Shown here: positions 8,384 through 14,818 of the stretch, one piece after another
Numbering within the stretch: the stretch's first letter is position 1
Layout: every line of letters starts with the position of its first letter
Source of the DNA: Nitrospirota bacterium
Lineage (GTDB): Bacteria; Nitrospirota_A; Leptospirillia; Leptospirillales; Leptospirillaceae
Direction: 5' to 3'
Length of the DNA: 20,363 nucleotides
Assembly: GCA_021829515.1 (NCBI GenBank)
Contig: JAKBPM010000017.1
Span: 1 to 20,363 of the forward strand
Program-made: the position numbers and the translations under genes
Notes under the pieces: generated by a model
Database searches by the model: none
What the model was told of the DNA's origin: nothing
Seen by the model: only the letters and a program-made list of their open reading frames with translations

Positions 8384-8551
8384 GAGGACTTATTGGTGGA
8401 AGAAAAATAGCGGCCTAATGAAACTTTTTAGTTAAGTGTTAGAGAGATACAGATCAGATCATGGGTTATCAAGCAATATGAGTGGTGACAGCAGGCGATG
8501 GATTGTAGATTGAAGGGTTGGAATGAATCCGTCATTAAAGATTGGAAACAA

Positions 8552-8637
8552 TGGTGCCGAAGGCGGGACTCGAACCCGCACGGGGTTGCCCCCACTAGAC
8601 CCTGAACCTAGCGTGTCTACCATTTCACCACTTCGGC
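8552..8637 (-). tRNA. tRNA-Leu(CAG)
   Basis: On the minus strand an 86-nt class II tRNA: acceptor GCCGAAG/CTTCGGC, discriminator A and encoded CCA. The anticodon stem CTAGG/TCTAG carries loop TTCAGGG, giving anticodon CAG. A long variable arm (TGGGGGCAACCCCG) as expected for Leu, and a TTCGAGT T-loop, complete it. Confidence 0.97.
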
Positions 8638-8964
8638 TGGATCAAAAAAGCCTAACCCGCGAATCCTACGAAAAAAATGCATAAAAGTCAAAAAAGATTT
8701 TTTTAATACTGATAAATCAATAAGTCAGATGTGTTGGATCCATATTTTTTGTACACAAAATGCTTTCGATTATTCTGGAATAGTTTGTTTGCCTGGATTA
8801 CAAACACATTCGGTAGACTTCGCTCCTCAATGGGCACTGAATCCTGATCCTAGGAAGGCTCCTGACTGGGAAGAGAATCAAAAATCGCATTGCAATCCAG
8901 ATGTTCAATATGCGTAATGCTCATTTTGGTGTTTGATATTTTATGCTTGAAACGGCAAGGAGTA
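8638..8964. other. non-coding gap between two tRNA genes
   Basis: Apart from the tRNA-Leu promoter at its left end, this 327-bp stretch shows no credible gene, repeat or RNA structure. A short open frame at 8729-8917 has no ribosome binding site and no protein-like composition. Confidence 0.5.
8663..8691 (-). promoter_or_regulatory. promoter of tRNA-Leu(CAG)
   Basis: On the minus strand TTGACT (8691-8686) and TAGGAT (8668-8663) are 17 bp apart, with a T-rich spacer and a GC-rich discriminator (TCGCGGG). The tRNA 5' end is 26 bp downstream of the -10 box. Confidence 0.6.
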
Positions 8965-9041
8965 TGGTGCGCCTGACTGGAATCGAACCAGTGACCTACA
9001 GCTTAGAAGGCTGTTGCTCTATCCGATTGAGCTACAGGCGC
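8965..9041 (-). tRNA. tRNA-Arg(TCT)
   Basis: On the minus strand a 77-nt tRNA: acceptor GCGCCTG/CAGGCGC, D-arm GCTC/GAGC, anticodon stem ACAGC/GCTGT with loop CTTCTAA (anticodon TCT), T-loop TTCGATT, encoded CCA. It starts 18 bp after the stop of the upstream cbtB-like gene on the same strand, with no strong separate promoter visible, so read-through from that gene is likely. Confidence 0.97.
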
Positions 9042-9059
9042 CAGAATGGAAATGAGAAA

Positions 9060-9260
9060 TTAATGGCACATTACAAAGCTGAACGCATGACGGACAGGGT
9101 GAATAGCATCATGGATCATTGGAAGAGGTGCAAACAATAGCAAGTAAAGGGTTATTGGCACCCATACACCAAGTAAACCTGCTACAAGAACTTTTACCCA
9201 AAGACTGCTGTCTGCCTTTGCTCCGGTAACATTCCCCCAAACTGCCTGTTCATTCTTCAA
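9060..9260 (-). CDS. cbtB: CbtB-like small membrane protein
   Basis: This 66-residue protein has one transmembrane segment (about residues 21-44) and the C-terminal pattern IHDAIHPVRHAFSFVMCH. That His-rich end closing in CH is the hallmark of CbtB, a small subunit predicted from genome context to help CbtA take up cobalt. H50, H54, H58, C65 and H66 could bind metal. A longer open frame reaches 9407, but a TTG at 9260 preceded by AAAGGG 6 nt upstream gives the family length and avoids overlapping the glutaredoxin gene. It lies about 100 bp after that gene on the same strand, with a perfect palindrome between them. No cbtA or cobalamin riboswitch is seen. Family assignment rests on my recognition of the motif. 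Confidence 0.7.
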   Translation of the reverse strand: MKNEQAVWGNVTGAKADSSLWVKVLVAGLLGVWVPITLYLLLFAPLPMIHDAIHPVRHAFSFVMCH

Positions 9261-9277
9261 TGCAATCCCTTTCAACA

Positions 9278-9303
9278 AGAAGCCCATCAATTGATGGGCT
9301 TCT
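9278..9303. repeat. perfect 26-bp palindrome upstream of cbtB
   Basis: The half-site AGAAGCCCATCAA (9278-9290) is followed directly by its exact complement to 9303. In RNA it can form a hairpin about 11 bp long with a tiny loop. It stands 18 bp before the cbtB start and almost touches its AAAGGG. On the minus strand only TTGTT follows, a weak U-tract; on the plus strand CCGTTTTT follows. It may be a partial terminator of the glutaredoxin gene, an mRNA-stabilising element or a dimeric regulator site. Confidence 0.7.
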
Positions 9304-9357
9304 CCGTTTTTACCAACGATCCCCCAGCCGCGTTTCGTGCAACGTGGAGAACTTGTT

Positions 9358-9675
9358 TTAATGGCTTTCACACCCTCTATCAAGAGGAGTATTGTCGCTG
9401 GTTTCAACCGCTTTTACGAGGTGGTTGGAGAGAAGATATGCCTCTACCTCTTCACCGCTGACATCCGCAAGTACTTTACCGTTGACTTCAACTGTGGGAG
9501 ACATGCGTTGTCCGGACTTCCTGACCATCTCCGAATAGGCCATGGGATCGGCAAGGATGTTGATATCTTCAAATTCAATATTATATTTTCTAAAAACTGC
9601 CCTGACTCCACCACTCCAGCCACATGTTGGTTTCAGATAAGCTTTTACCGTCAATTTTTCTGTTTGGGTTTCCAT
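9358..9675 (-). CDS. monothiol glutaredoxin-like protein
   Basis: This 105-residue thioredoxin-fold protein of the glutaredoxin family opens with VKAYLKPTCGWSGGVRAVFRKYNI. The active site is CGWS (C18) with a single Cys, unlike the CPYC of dithiol glutaredoxins. The cis-Pro segment is MSPTVEVNGK (P60), followed by the usual DVSGEEVEAYL helix. An extra Cys sits near the C-terminus (C102). Monothiol glutaredoxins act in Fe-S handling or as selective reductants; the CGWS form does not settle which. AAAGGAGG lies 8 nt before the ATG, and a strong promoter is at 9705-9733. It is probably transcribed with cbtB and tRNA-Arg(TCT). Confidence 0.85.
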   Translation of the reverse strand: METQTEKLTVKAYLKPTCGWSGGVRAVFRKYNIEFEDINILADPMAYSEMVRKSGQRMSPTVEVNGKVLADVSGEEVEAYLLSNHLVKAVETSDNTPLDRGCESH

Positions 9676-9704
9676 ATTGTGATCCTCCTTTGATTCAGTC
9701 CCAC

Positions 9705-9733
9705 ATTCTACATGAGTCTGACCATGTTCTCAA
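9705..9733 (-). promoter_or_regulatory. promoter of the glutaredoxin-cbtB unit
   Basis: On the minus strand TTGAGA (9733-9728) and TAGAAT (9710-9705) are exactly 17 bp apart. Transcription would start near 9698, about 23 nt before the ATG at 9675. An inverted repeat arm begins at 9734, directly abutting the -35 box. Confidence 0.6.
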
Positions 9734-9802
9734 GACCGATTGGCAATATTGGAGTATCGATCGCAATGTGCCGTCCTGACGAAAATGTTTCCACAATCGG
9801 TC
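9734..9802. repeat. spaced 9-bp inverted repeat beside a -35 box
   Basis: GACCGATTG (9734-9742) and its exact complement CAATCGGTC (9794-9802) are 51 bp apart, upstream of the glutaredoxin promoter and downstream of the SDR stop. The interval holds smaller palindromes (CAATATTG, ATCGATCG) and a repeated TCCACAA element lies at its far end. It may be an operator or a long 3'-end hairpin of the SDR transcript. Confidence 0.4.
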
Positions 9803-9834
9803 CACAAGTTTGTTCTATTCCCTGTGGGAAATTT

Positions 9835-10728
9835 TTACGGCCTGGCGTTTGCTTCAAGATAGGCTTCCAGTGGATAAGGGGATACGTTCAGGACTGTTAC
9901 CAAATGATTTTCTTTGGCAACATTGTCCGACAGCGCCATGCGGATCATCTCCCGTGTCAGAAAAGGGGTTGGAAGCAGTTTTTCCTGAAAAAAGGCCGAT
10001 ATCGCAAGCATGGACGGTGGCTGGGACATAATCAACGCATTTACTTTTAAAGATGACTTGATGGTTTCCATCAACTCCCTATAAGTATAGATTCTTGGAC
10101 CACCAATTTCGAGAATGGTTGGCTTGATGGTTCTATCTGTGTTCAATTTCGAAAGGGAGGTGACCAAATCCCCCACCCAAATGGGGTGGACAAGATTTTT
10201 TCCGGATCCGATCAGGGGAAGAATATGTAAGCCTCTAGCCAATCCCGCAAACAAATTGATGAATTTGTCGCGTCTCCCAAACACAACGCTTGGTCGGACA
10301 ATTGAAACATCCAGTCCAGAAGAAAGGATTTCATCTTCCATAACCGCTTTTGTTTTATGATATCGTGATTGCGCACTATGAGAGGCACCTATTGCGGATA
10401 CAGCAATAATTGTTTTTACGCCTGCCATCTTGGCTGCTTTCAGCATGGATCGGGTTCCCTGAACATGGACTTTTTCATAAGTCTGTGTGCGGGTTTCGGC
10501 CAAGATTCCGGTCAGGTGAAAAATGGTGTCGACTCCGGCCATGGCGGAGACAAGATCCGAATATGAGGATACATCTCCTGTATAGGACTCAACGCCATCA
10601 GGAAGTTTTGAGGTTGGCCCTTTTCTGGAAAATAGACGTATTGTCCCGTTAAAACGATCCGTCTTGAGCTGTTCCATGAGTGCCTGTCCAATAAACCCGG
10701 TTCCGCCTGTCAGTAATGCTGTGTGCAT
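9835..10728 (-). CDS. NDUFA9-like atypical short-chain dehydrogenase / NAD(P)-binding epimerase-type protein
   Basis: The 297-residue product starts with the Rossmann motif TGGTGFIG (residues 7-14), then YTGDVSS and GVDTIFHLTG. A YxxxK pair is present in SRYHKTKA, followed by the SIVRPSVVFG strand, as in NDUFA9/complex-I-like and other atypical SDR proteins. Such proteins bind NAD(P) and may act on quinone, isoprenoid or sugar substrates, or act structurally; the sequence does not say which. The ATG at 10728 is chosen for GGAGGG 6 nt upstream. It overlaps the end of the NifS-like gene by one or two bases, so the two are coupled. It is the last gene of a three-gene minus-strand operon. Confidence 0.85.
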   Translation of the reverse strand: MHTALLTGGTGFIGQALMEQLKTDRFNGTIRLFSRKGPTSKLPDGVESYTGDVSSYSDLVSAMAGVDTIFHLTGILAETRTQTYEKVHVQGTRSMLKAAKMAGVKTIIAVSAIGASHSAQSRYHKTKAVMEDEILSSGLDVSIVRPSVVFGRRDKFINLFAGLARGLHILPLIGSGKNLVHPIWVGDLVTSLSKLNTDRTIKPTILEIGGPRIYTYRELMETIKSSLKVNALIMSQPPSMLAISAFFQEKLLPTPFLTREMIRMALSDNVAKENHLVTVLNVSPYPLEAYLEANARP

Positions 10729-10729
10729 A

Positions 10730-11923
10730 TTAAGCCCTCCGAAAACGTTGCAAGCCCTTCGGTGACAATGCCATGAGTTCCTCAAGTACAGCAGGAAAAG
10801 CTTCCTGAAACAATTTCATATCTGATGGAGTTGAATTCCACGAGAGAGATACAACGACTGATCCTTGTCCTAAAAGTGAAGAAACACCCAATGCTCTCAG
10901 AACATGAGACACTTTAAGGGATTGGGAAGAGCAAGATGAACCAGTGCCCGTCTGAATGCCCTTGAGATCAAGTTTTGAGACTGCTGCCTGACCGTCGATT
11001 CCAGGAACAAGCATGTTCAGTATTCCGGGAAGACGAGGCTCATCAGAAGCAGGGATCACAACATCGGGAATTGTATCCTTGACCCATTGAAGGAGATCAT
11101 TTGTCAGAGTCTCAATCCTTCTTCTTTCCTGATCAACATGTTCATTCCAGTGTTGAATGGCTTTTTTCCAACCTTCGGCGAGAAACACAGGGATCATTCC
11201 TCCACGGCGCCCACCTTCCTGGGACCCCCCAAAGATCAATGGCTTGATACGAATTCCTTTTCGAACATATAGGGCGGAAATACCGGGAGGGCCACCCATC
11301 GCATTCGATGAGATTGTCATCATATCGATAGGAAAATCCTTGACCTTGATCCGTTGGGTTCGTTGAGCAGTGACAAAATCAACGTGGAAAACTCCTCCCC
11401 CTGCCTTTACCTCTTTTCCAATTCTTTCAACCGGAGTGATAACACCAACCTCAGGATCAGCCCAGACAAATGAGGATAGTGTCCGTTCAAGTTTATTCAA
11501 ACTGAGAGATGTGATCGATTCATATATTTTGGGGCGCAGTTCCTGAAACGGAATGTGATCTCTTTTAGCTCTTGATGACATGGCATTAATGGCAGATATA
11601 TGATTGGTTTGCCCACCCACAAGCCCTTCAAAGGAGAGTGAGGTTCCTAGGTCGGCACACATGATTGCCCAAGTGTTGGACTCTGATGCATTTGATGTAA
11701 AGAAAATTTCGGAAGTATCGGCTCCAATCATTTTCGCCACTTCTTCGCGGCACGATTCAAGGCATTGGGCATAATACCGGGCTGAAGCATACCGGGCGTC
11801 AGGATTTGCAAGAGATGAAAGGCTGTTTGAGATCGCTTCCTGGACGCCAGGACGAAGGGGAGTCAGACTATCTCCGTCGAGGTGGGTTACTGATGGAGTA
11901 TTCTGGATTCTGTTATCAGTCAA
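10730..11923 (-). CDS. NifS/IscS-fold protein lacking the PLP lysine (degenerate cysteine desulfurase)
   Basis: The 397-residue protein aligns over its length with cysteine desulfurases (IscS/NifS), the PLP enzymes that move sulfur from cysteine. It keeps the catalytic-Cys loop GTGSSCSSQSLKVSHVLRALG (C331), the TNH histidine (H108), HVD aspartate (D182) and the GGSQEGGRRGG block. The motif that normally reads SGHK is SSNA: the Schiff-base Lys is Ala (A208) and the His before it Asn. The PLP-stacking Gln is Thr (T185), VNNEIGV has become ADPEVGV, and the substrate Arg of IRFSLG is Val. Normal PLP catalysis is therefore not expected. The frame is intact. A TTG at 11923 is preferred (AGGAG 5 nt upstream) over GTG 11929. 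It overlaps the DUF3501 stop by 8 bases and abuts the SDR gene. Confidence 0.85.
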   Translation of the reverse strand: MTDNRIQNTPSVTHLDGDSLTPLRPGVQEAISNSLSSLANPDARYASARYYAQCLESCREEVAKMIGADTSEIFFTSNASESNTWAIMCADLGTSLSFEGLVGGQTNHISAINAMSSRAKRDHIPFQELRPKIYESITSLSLNKLERTLSSFVWADPEVGVITPVERIGKEVKAGGGVFHVDFVTAQRTQRIKVKDFPIDMMTISSNAMGGPPGISALYVRKGIRIKPLIFGGSQEGGRRGGMIPVFLAEGWKKAIQHWNEHVDQERRRIETLTNDLLQWVKDTIPDVVIPASDEPRLPGILNMLVPGIDGQAAVSKLDLKGIQTGTGSSCSSQSLKVSHVLRALGVSSLLGQGSVVVSLSWNSTPSDMKLFQEAFPAVLEELMALSPKGLQRFRRA

Positions 11924-12503
11924 GGTCACTCCTCAAGCTTGAAAGAAGTGGAAGAGGGAGTTGGACCATCGCTGAATAGGCTGGGTGGTCTGCTAATAGA
12001 AAAGCCTTTTCATCCTCTTTCATGTTTTTGAGTAAAGATGCCCCTGTATTTCCCAAAGGAAATCGAATGTAGTGGACGGAACTCATTTTTGAGTCTTCGG
12101 AACGATCTGACTCGAAAATGGCACTGATCTTTCCGGAAGGAAAAACCAGATGAATCGATGGCTGGCGATCGATTCCCCGAAGTCTGTCAAGCGTTTCCCG
12201 AACCTTGTCTTCGCTCGTAATCTCAATGAACAATACTGCACTAAGCTCATTTTTAGCGGGTAAAAGCTCATTGTATGTATCGATCTCTTCTTGTACTTTT
12301 TTGGGGTCACTGATGCCTTCTACCAGAAGCATTTCTTGAATCTGGAAAAGAACCGTATCATGGTTTTCAAAAACGATGCGCAATAAAGGCCCCAGATTGA
12401 TGGATCGATCTTTTTTGATCGAAATAATTCTTTTTCTGGCTTCTGCACGTTGTTCACTATAAATATTGTTTGGCAGAATCTCTGTTGCGGATACTTTCTT
12501 CAT
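11916..12503 (-). CDS. DUF3501 family protein
   Basis: The 195-residue product matches my memory of the DUF3501 family: MKKVSATEILPNNIYSEQR at the start, then FENHDTVLFQIQEMLLVEGI, IDTYNELLPAKNELSAVLFIEI and VHYIRFPLG, closing with LLADHPAYSAM. The biochemical role is unknown; family members often occur near rubrerythrin and Fe-S redox proteins, which are absent here. The ATG at 12503 gives the usual family N-terminus with AAGGA about 10 nt ahead. The frame stays open to a TTG at 12662 with a better ribosome binding site (AGGGGGAG, 5 nt), so a 53-residue N-terminal extension is possible. First gene of the operon with the NifS-like and SDR genes, overlapping the former. Confidence 0.85.
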   Translation of the reverse strand: MKKVSATEILPNNIYSEQRAEARKRIISIKKDRSINLGPLLRIVFENHDTVLFQIQEMLLVEGISDPKKVQEEIDTYNELLPAKNELSAVLFIEITSEDKVRETLDRLRGIDRQPSIHLVFPSGKISAIFESDRSEDSKMSSVHYIRFPLGNTGASLLKNMKEDEKAFLLADHPAYSAMVQLPLPLLSSLRSDLD

Positions 12504-12751
12504 GAATTGATCTTCCTTCTTTAAAGAATAACGATGATGGGTTCCTTTGATAGCTTCCAGCATCATCAACCAAATCGATGCTTTGATTTCCTGTCCGTTT
12601 TCCTTGACAGCGATGAACCCATTGCTTGTAATATCATCATCGAAGTGGATGTCCGGGATCAATCCAACTCCCCCTCTTGGCGAAGAAGAAATGAGGGGTT
12701 CTTGTCTGGATTGATTCTTGATCGGAAAAAACGCTTGACCAGGAGTTTATA

Positions 12752-13219
12752 ATGTTGACGCCTTCCTCACCATTTTATTTACCAGATGAGGTTATTCTTG
12801 ATCTTCTGGACTCATCCAGGACTATTGCCGTTGTGGGGATCAGCGATAAGCTTGGAAGACCATCCCTTACAGTCGCAAGCTACCTTAAGGATCATGGCTA
12901 TGATGTCTGGCCGGTCAATCCCCTATTGAAGGAAGTTGGCCATGTGGCTTGCTATCCGGATCTTTTTTCATTGCCAGGTGTTCCTGACATGGTTGTTGTT
13001 TTTCGAAAATCTGCTGATATTCCGGATGTCATCGATGAAGCCGCCAGAGCCAAGGTTACCAGAGTATGGGTTCAGGAAGGAATCAAGAGCCCGGAAGGAT
13101 GGGCAAAAGCAAAATCCTCTGGTTTATCCATCGCGATGGATGTCTGTATCATGAAGGAATACATGCGATTGAAGAGTTCAGTGTCAAATGTCTGCAATCT
13201 CATTAACAAAGGGAATTGA
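12752..13219 (+). CDS. CoA-binding protein (YccU-like)
   Basis: The 155-residue protein is a single Rossmann-like CoA-binding domain (CoA_binding_2 type). Visible motifs are TIAVVGISDKLGRPSLTVASYLKDHGYDVWPVNP (residues about 24-57), PDMVVVFR, and VTRVWVQEGI. Such stand-alone domains resemble the N-terminal part of NDP-forming acyl-CoA synthetases but have no catalytic partner domain; they bind CoA and may take part in protein CoAlation or metabolic regulation. AGGAG sits about 7 nt before the ATG. The gene is divergent from the DUF3501 operon and convergent with arsB. Confidence 0.88.
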   Translation: MLTPSSPFYLPDEVILDLLDSSRTIAVVGISDKLGRPSLTVASYLKDHGYDVWPVNPLLKEVGHVACYPDLFSLPGVPDMVVVFRKSADIPDVIDEAARAKVTRVWVQEGIKSPEGWAKAKSSGLSIAMDVCIMKEYMRLKSSVSNVCNLINKGN

Positions 13220-13231
13220 TTACCCTTTGTT
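13205..13231. terminator. hairpin between convergent genes
   Basis: A perfect 9-bp stem, AACAAAGGG (13205-13213) with CCCTTTGTT (13223-13231), has a 9-nt loop and contains the stop codon of the CoA-binding gene. It lies between convergent genes and could end transcripts from both sides, but no long U-tract follows on either strand. Confidence 0.45.
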
Positions 13232-13286
13232 GTGATGAGTCAATTCCCGATATCCTGTTCTGGTTGTTTTTATGGGTGGTTTGTTT

Positions 13287-14600
13287 TCACGAATGGAGAA
13301 AGCGAAGCCACCCATAAAGGGCAACGAGCGTCATGAAAAGGACCGGAATGGTTAGGATGAATCCCGCCCGGATATACTCTCCTGTGGAGATCTTCTCTCC
13401 TTTTTTTTCCAATACATGAAGCCATAAAAGTGTTGCCAGACTTCCGATGGGGGTCATTTTCGGTCCAAGGTCACATCCGATAATATTTGCATAGATCATG
13501 CTCTCTTTGACGAGAGGGGACAGGTGAAGTGCCTGATGGATCCCGATCGCTCCAATTAAAACTGTCGGGAGGTTATTCATGGCTGCAGATAAAAACGCAA
13601 ACATGAATCCGCTCCCAATCGTTGCTGCAAAGCTTCCCATATTTGACATGGAGGTCAGAAGGTGGCCAACTTCCATCGTAAGTCCCTGATTCTTTAATCC
13701 GTAGACAACAAGATACATCCCCAGGCTGAATAGAACAATTTGCCAGGGAGCTTCCCTTAAGACTTTTCCAACAGGAATAACTGCACCTTTTCCTTTCTTC
13801 CACCATCGACCTGCAATTGCGAGCCAGAGTATGGCTCCTGCACCAGTTACAAGCGAAACAGGTATTTTTGTGCCTGCAGTCATGAAATATGCAGCCAATA
13901 AAAGGATCAGTAGTGGAAAGGTTGCCAAAAAGACCAGTCTGTCGTGGATTTTGGTTATTGGGGGGGGGAGCCCCATCAGGTTATAACTGGCAGGGAGAGA
14001 TCTTTTGAAATAGATCCATGAAATCAGAAGAGTTGATCCTAATGCGGCAAAGTTGACAGGGACCATGACTTTTGCATATTCACCAAAGCTCTTATGAAAG
14101 TAATCGGCAGACAAGATATTTACAAGGTTTGATATCACCAAAGGCAAGCTTGTTGAATCAGCCACAAATCCTGTTGCAAGAATGAAGGCCAAGGCATTTT
14201 TTGGGGAAAAACCCAGTGACAAAAGAACGGAAAGAACAATGGGCGTCAGGATCAGTGCTGTTCCGTCATTTGCAAAGATAGCGGAAACGCTCGCTCCCAG
14301 CAAAATGATCAGCAGGAATAATTTTGTTCCATTGCCTTTTCCCCATAGAGCAACATGGATGGCGCACCAGGCAAAAAAACCTGCTTCATCAAGGAGCAGA
14401 GAGATGACGATTAGACCGATAAAAGTCATCGTGGGATCCCAGATGATTGACCAAACAGCGGAAATGTCCTGGGTATGGACAACTCCAAAAAGAAGAGCGA
14501 ATGCTGCTCCGGCAAGAGCACTCCATCCAATGCCGAGTCCACGGGGCTGCCATAAGACAAAAATCAGGGTCAATACAAAAATGAGGATTGCGGTGATCAA
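13287..14600 (-). CDS. arsB: arsenite efflux pump
   Basis: ArsB is the inner-membrane carrier that expels arsenite (and antimonite), alone or with ArsA. The 437-residue product follows E. coli-type ArsB along its length: FVLWQPRGLGIGWSALAG, ISLLLDEAGFFAW, ANDGTALILTP, TSLPLVISNLVNI, APWQIVLFSLGMYLVVYGL, MNNLPTVLIGA and YANIIGCDLGPKMTPIGSLATLLWLHVL, spanning about 12 transmembrane segments. The start is a TTG at 14600 with GGAG about 5 nt upstream, which aligns with known ArsB N-termini. No arsR, arsA or arsC lies in the window. An inverted repeat at 14729-14754 is a candidate control site. It follows hisC on the same strand after about 218 bp. Confidence 0.95.
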   Translation of the reverse strand: MITAILIFVLTLIFVLWQPRGLGIGWSALAGAAFALLFGVVHTQDISAVWSIIWDPTMTFIGLIVISLLLDEAGFFAWCAIHVALWGKGNGTKLFLLIILLGASVSAIFANDGTALILTPIVLSVLLSLGFSPKNALAFILATGFVADSTSLPLVISNLVNILSADYFHKSFGEYAKVMVPVNFAALGSTLLISWIYFKRSLPASYNLMGLPPPITKIHDRLVFLATFPLLILLLAAYFMTAGTKIPVSLVTGAGAILWLAIAGRWWKKGKGAVIPVGKVLREAPWQIVLFSLGMYLVVYGLKNQGLTMEVGHLLTSMSNMGSFAATIGSGFMFAFLSAAMNNLPTVLIGAIGIHQALHLSPLVKESMIYANIIGCDLGPKMTPIGSLATLLWLHVLEKKGEKISTGEYIRAGFILTIPVLFMTLVALYGWLRFLHS

Positions 14601-14728
14601 AATGGCTCCGTTTTTAATGGATCCCTGAGTTGGCTGGTCTTGCTGTCAGGGGATTGTCTGGATTCAAGTGTTTTGGTGGACACGAAGATTGCTTGATCGA
14701 TTGCTTCAACCCTAAATTTTTTTTTGAA

Positions 14729-14754
14729 TGGTCAAACATCGTAATGATTGACCA
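14729..14754. promoter_or_regulatory. inverted repeat upstream of arsB, possible operator
   Basis: TGGTCAA (14729-14735) and its exact complement TTGACCA (14748-14754) flank 12 bp. Read towards arsB, one arm contains TTGACC, which with TAGGGT about 15 bp further on could be a -35/-10 pair, so a protein bound here would block it. Minus-strand RNA from hisC could also form the hairpin, but no U-tract follows. Confidence 0.4.
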
Positions 14755-14818
14755 CTCTGCCTATCGGAAGTGTGGCTTTTCTGTGAATCAGTCGCCATCA
14801 GCAATCAGGGGGGAATCA

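Noticed and set aside
8729..8917. 62-codon plus-strand open frame between tRNA genes
   Set aside because: No ribosome binding site, no domain and no protein-like composition.
8943..9140. Plus-strand open frame containing RLTGIEPVTYSLEG
   Set aside because: It lies antisense to tRNA-Arg(TCT) and its sequence is the familiar false translation of a reversed tRNA gene.
9712..10050. Plus-strand open frame of 112 codons
   Set aside because: It overlaps the SDR gene end and the glutaredoxin promoter on the opposite strand, and has no recognisable domain or start signal.
14182..14628. 148-codon plus-strand open frame
   Set aside because: It is fully antisense to the strongly conserved arsB and shows low-complexity composition expected of a shadow frame.
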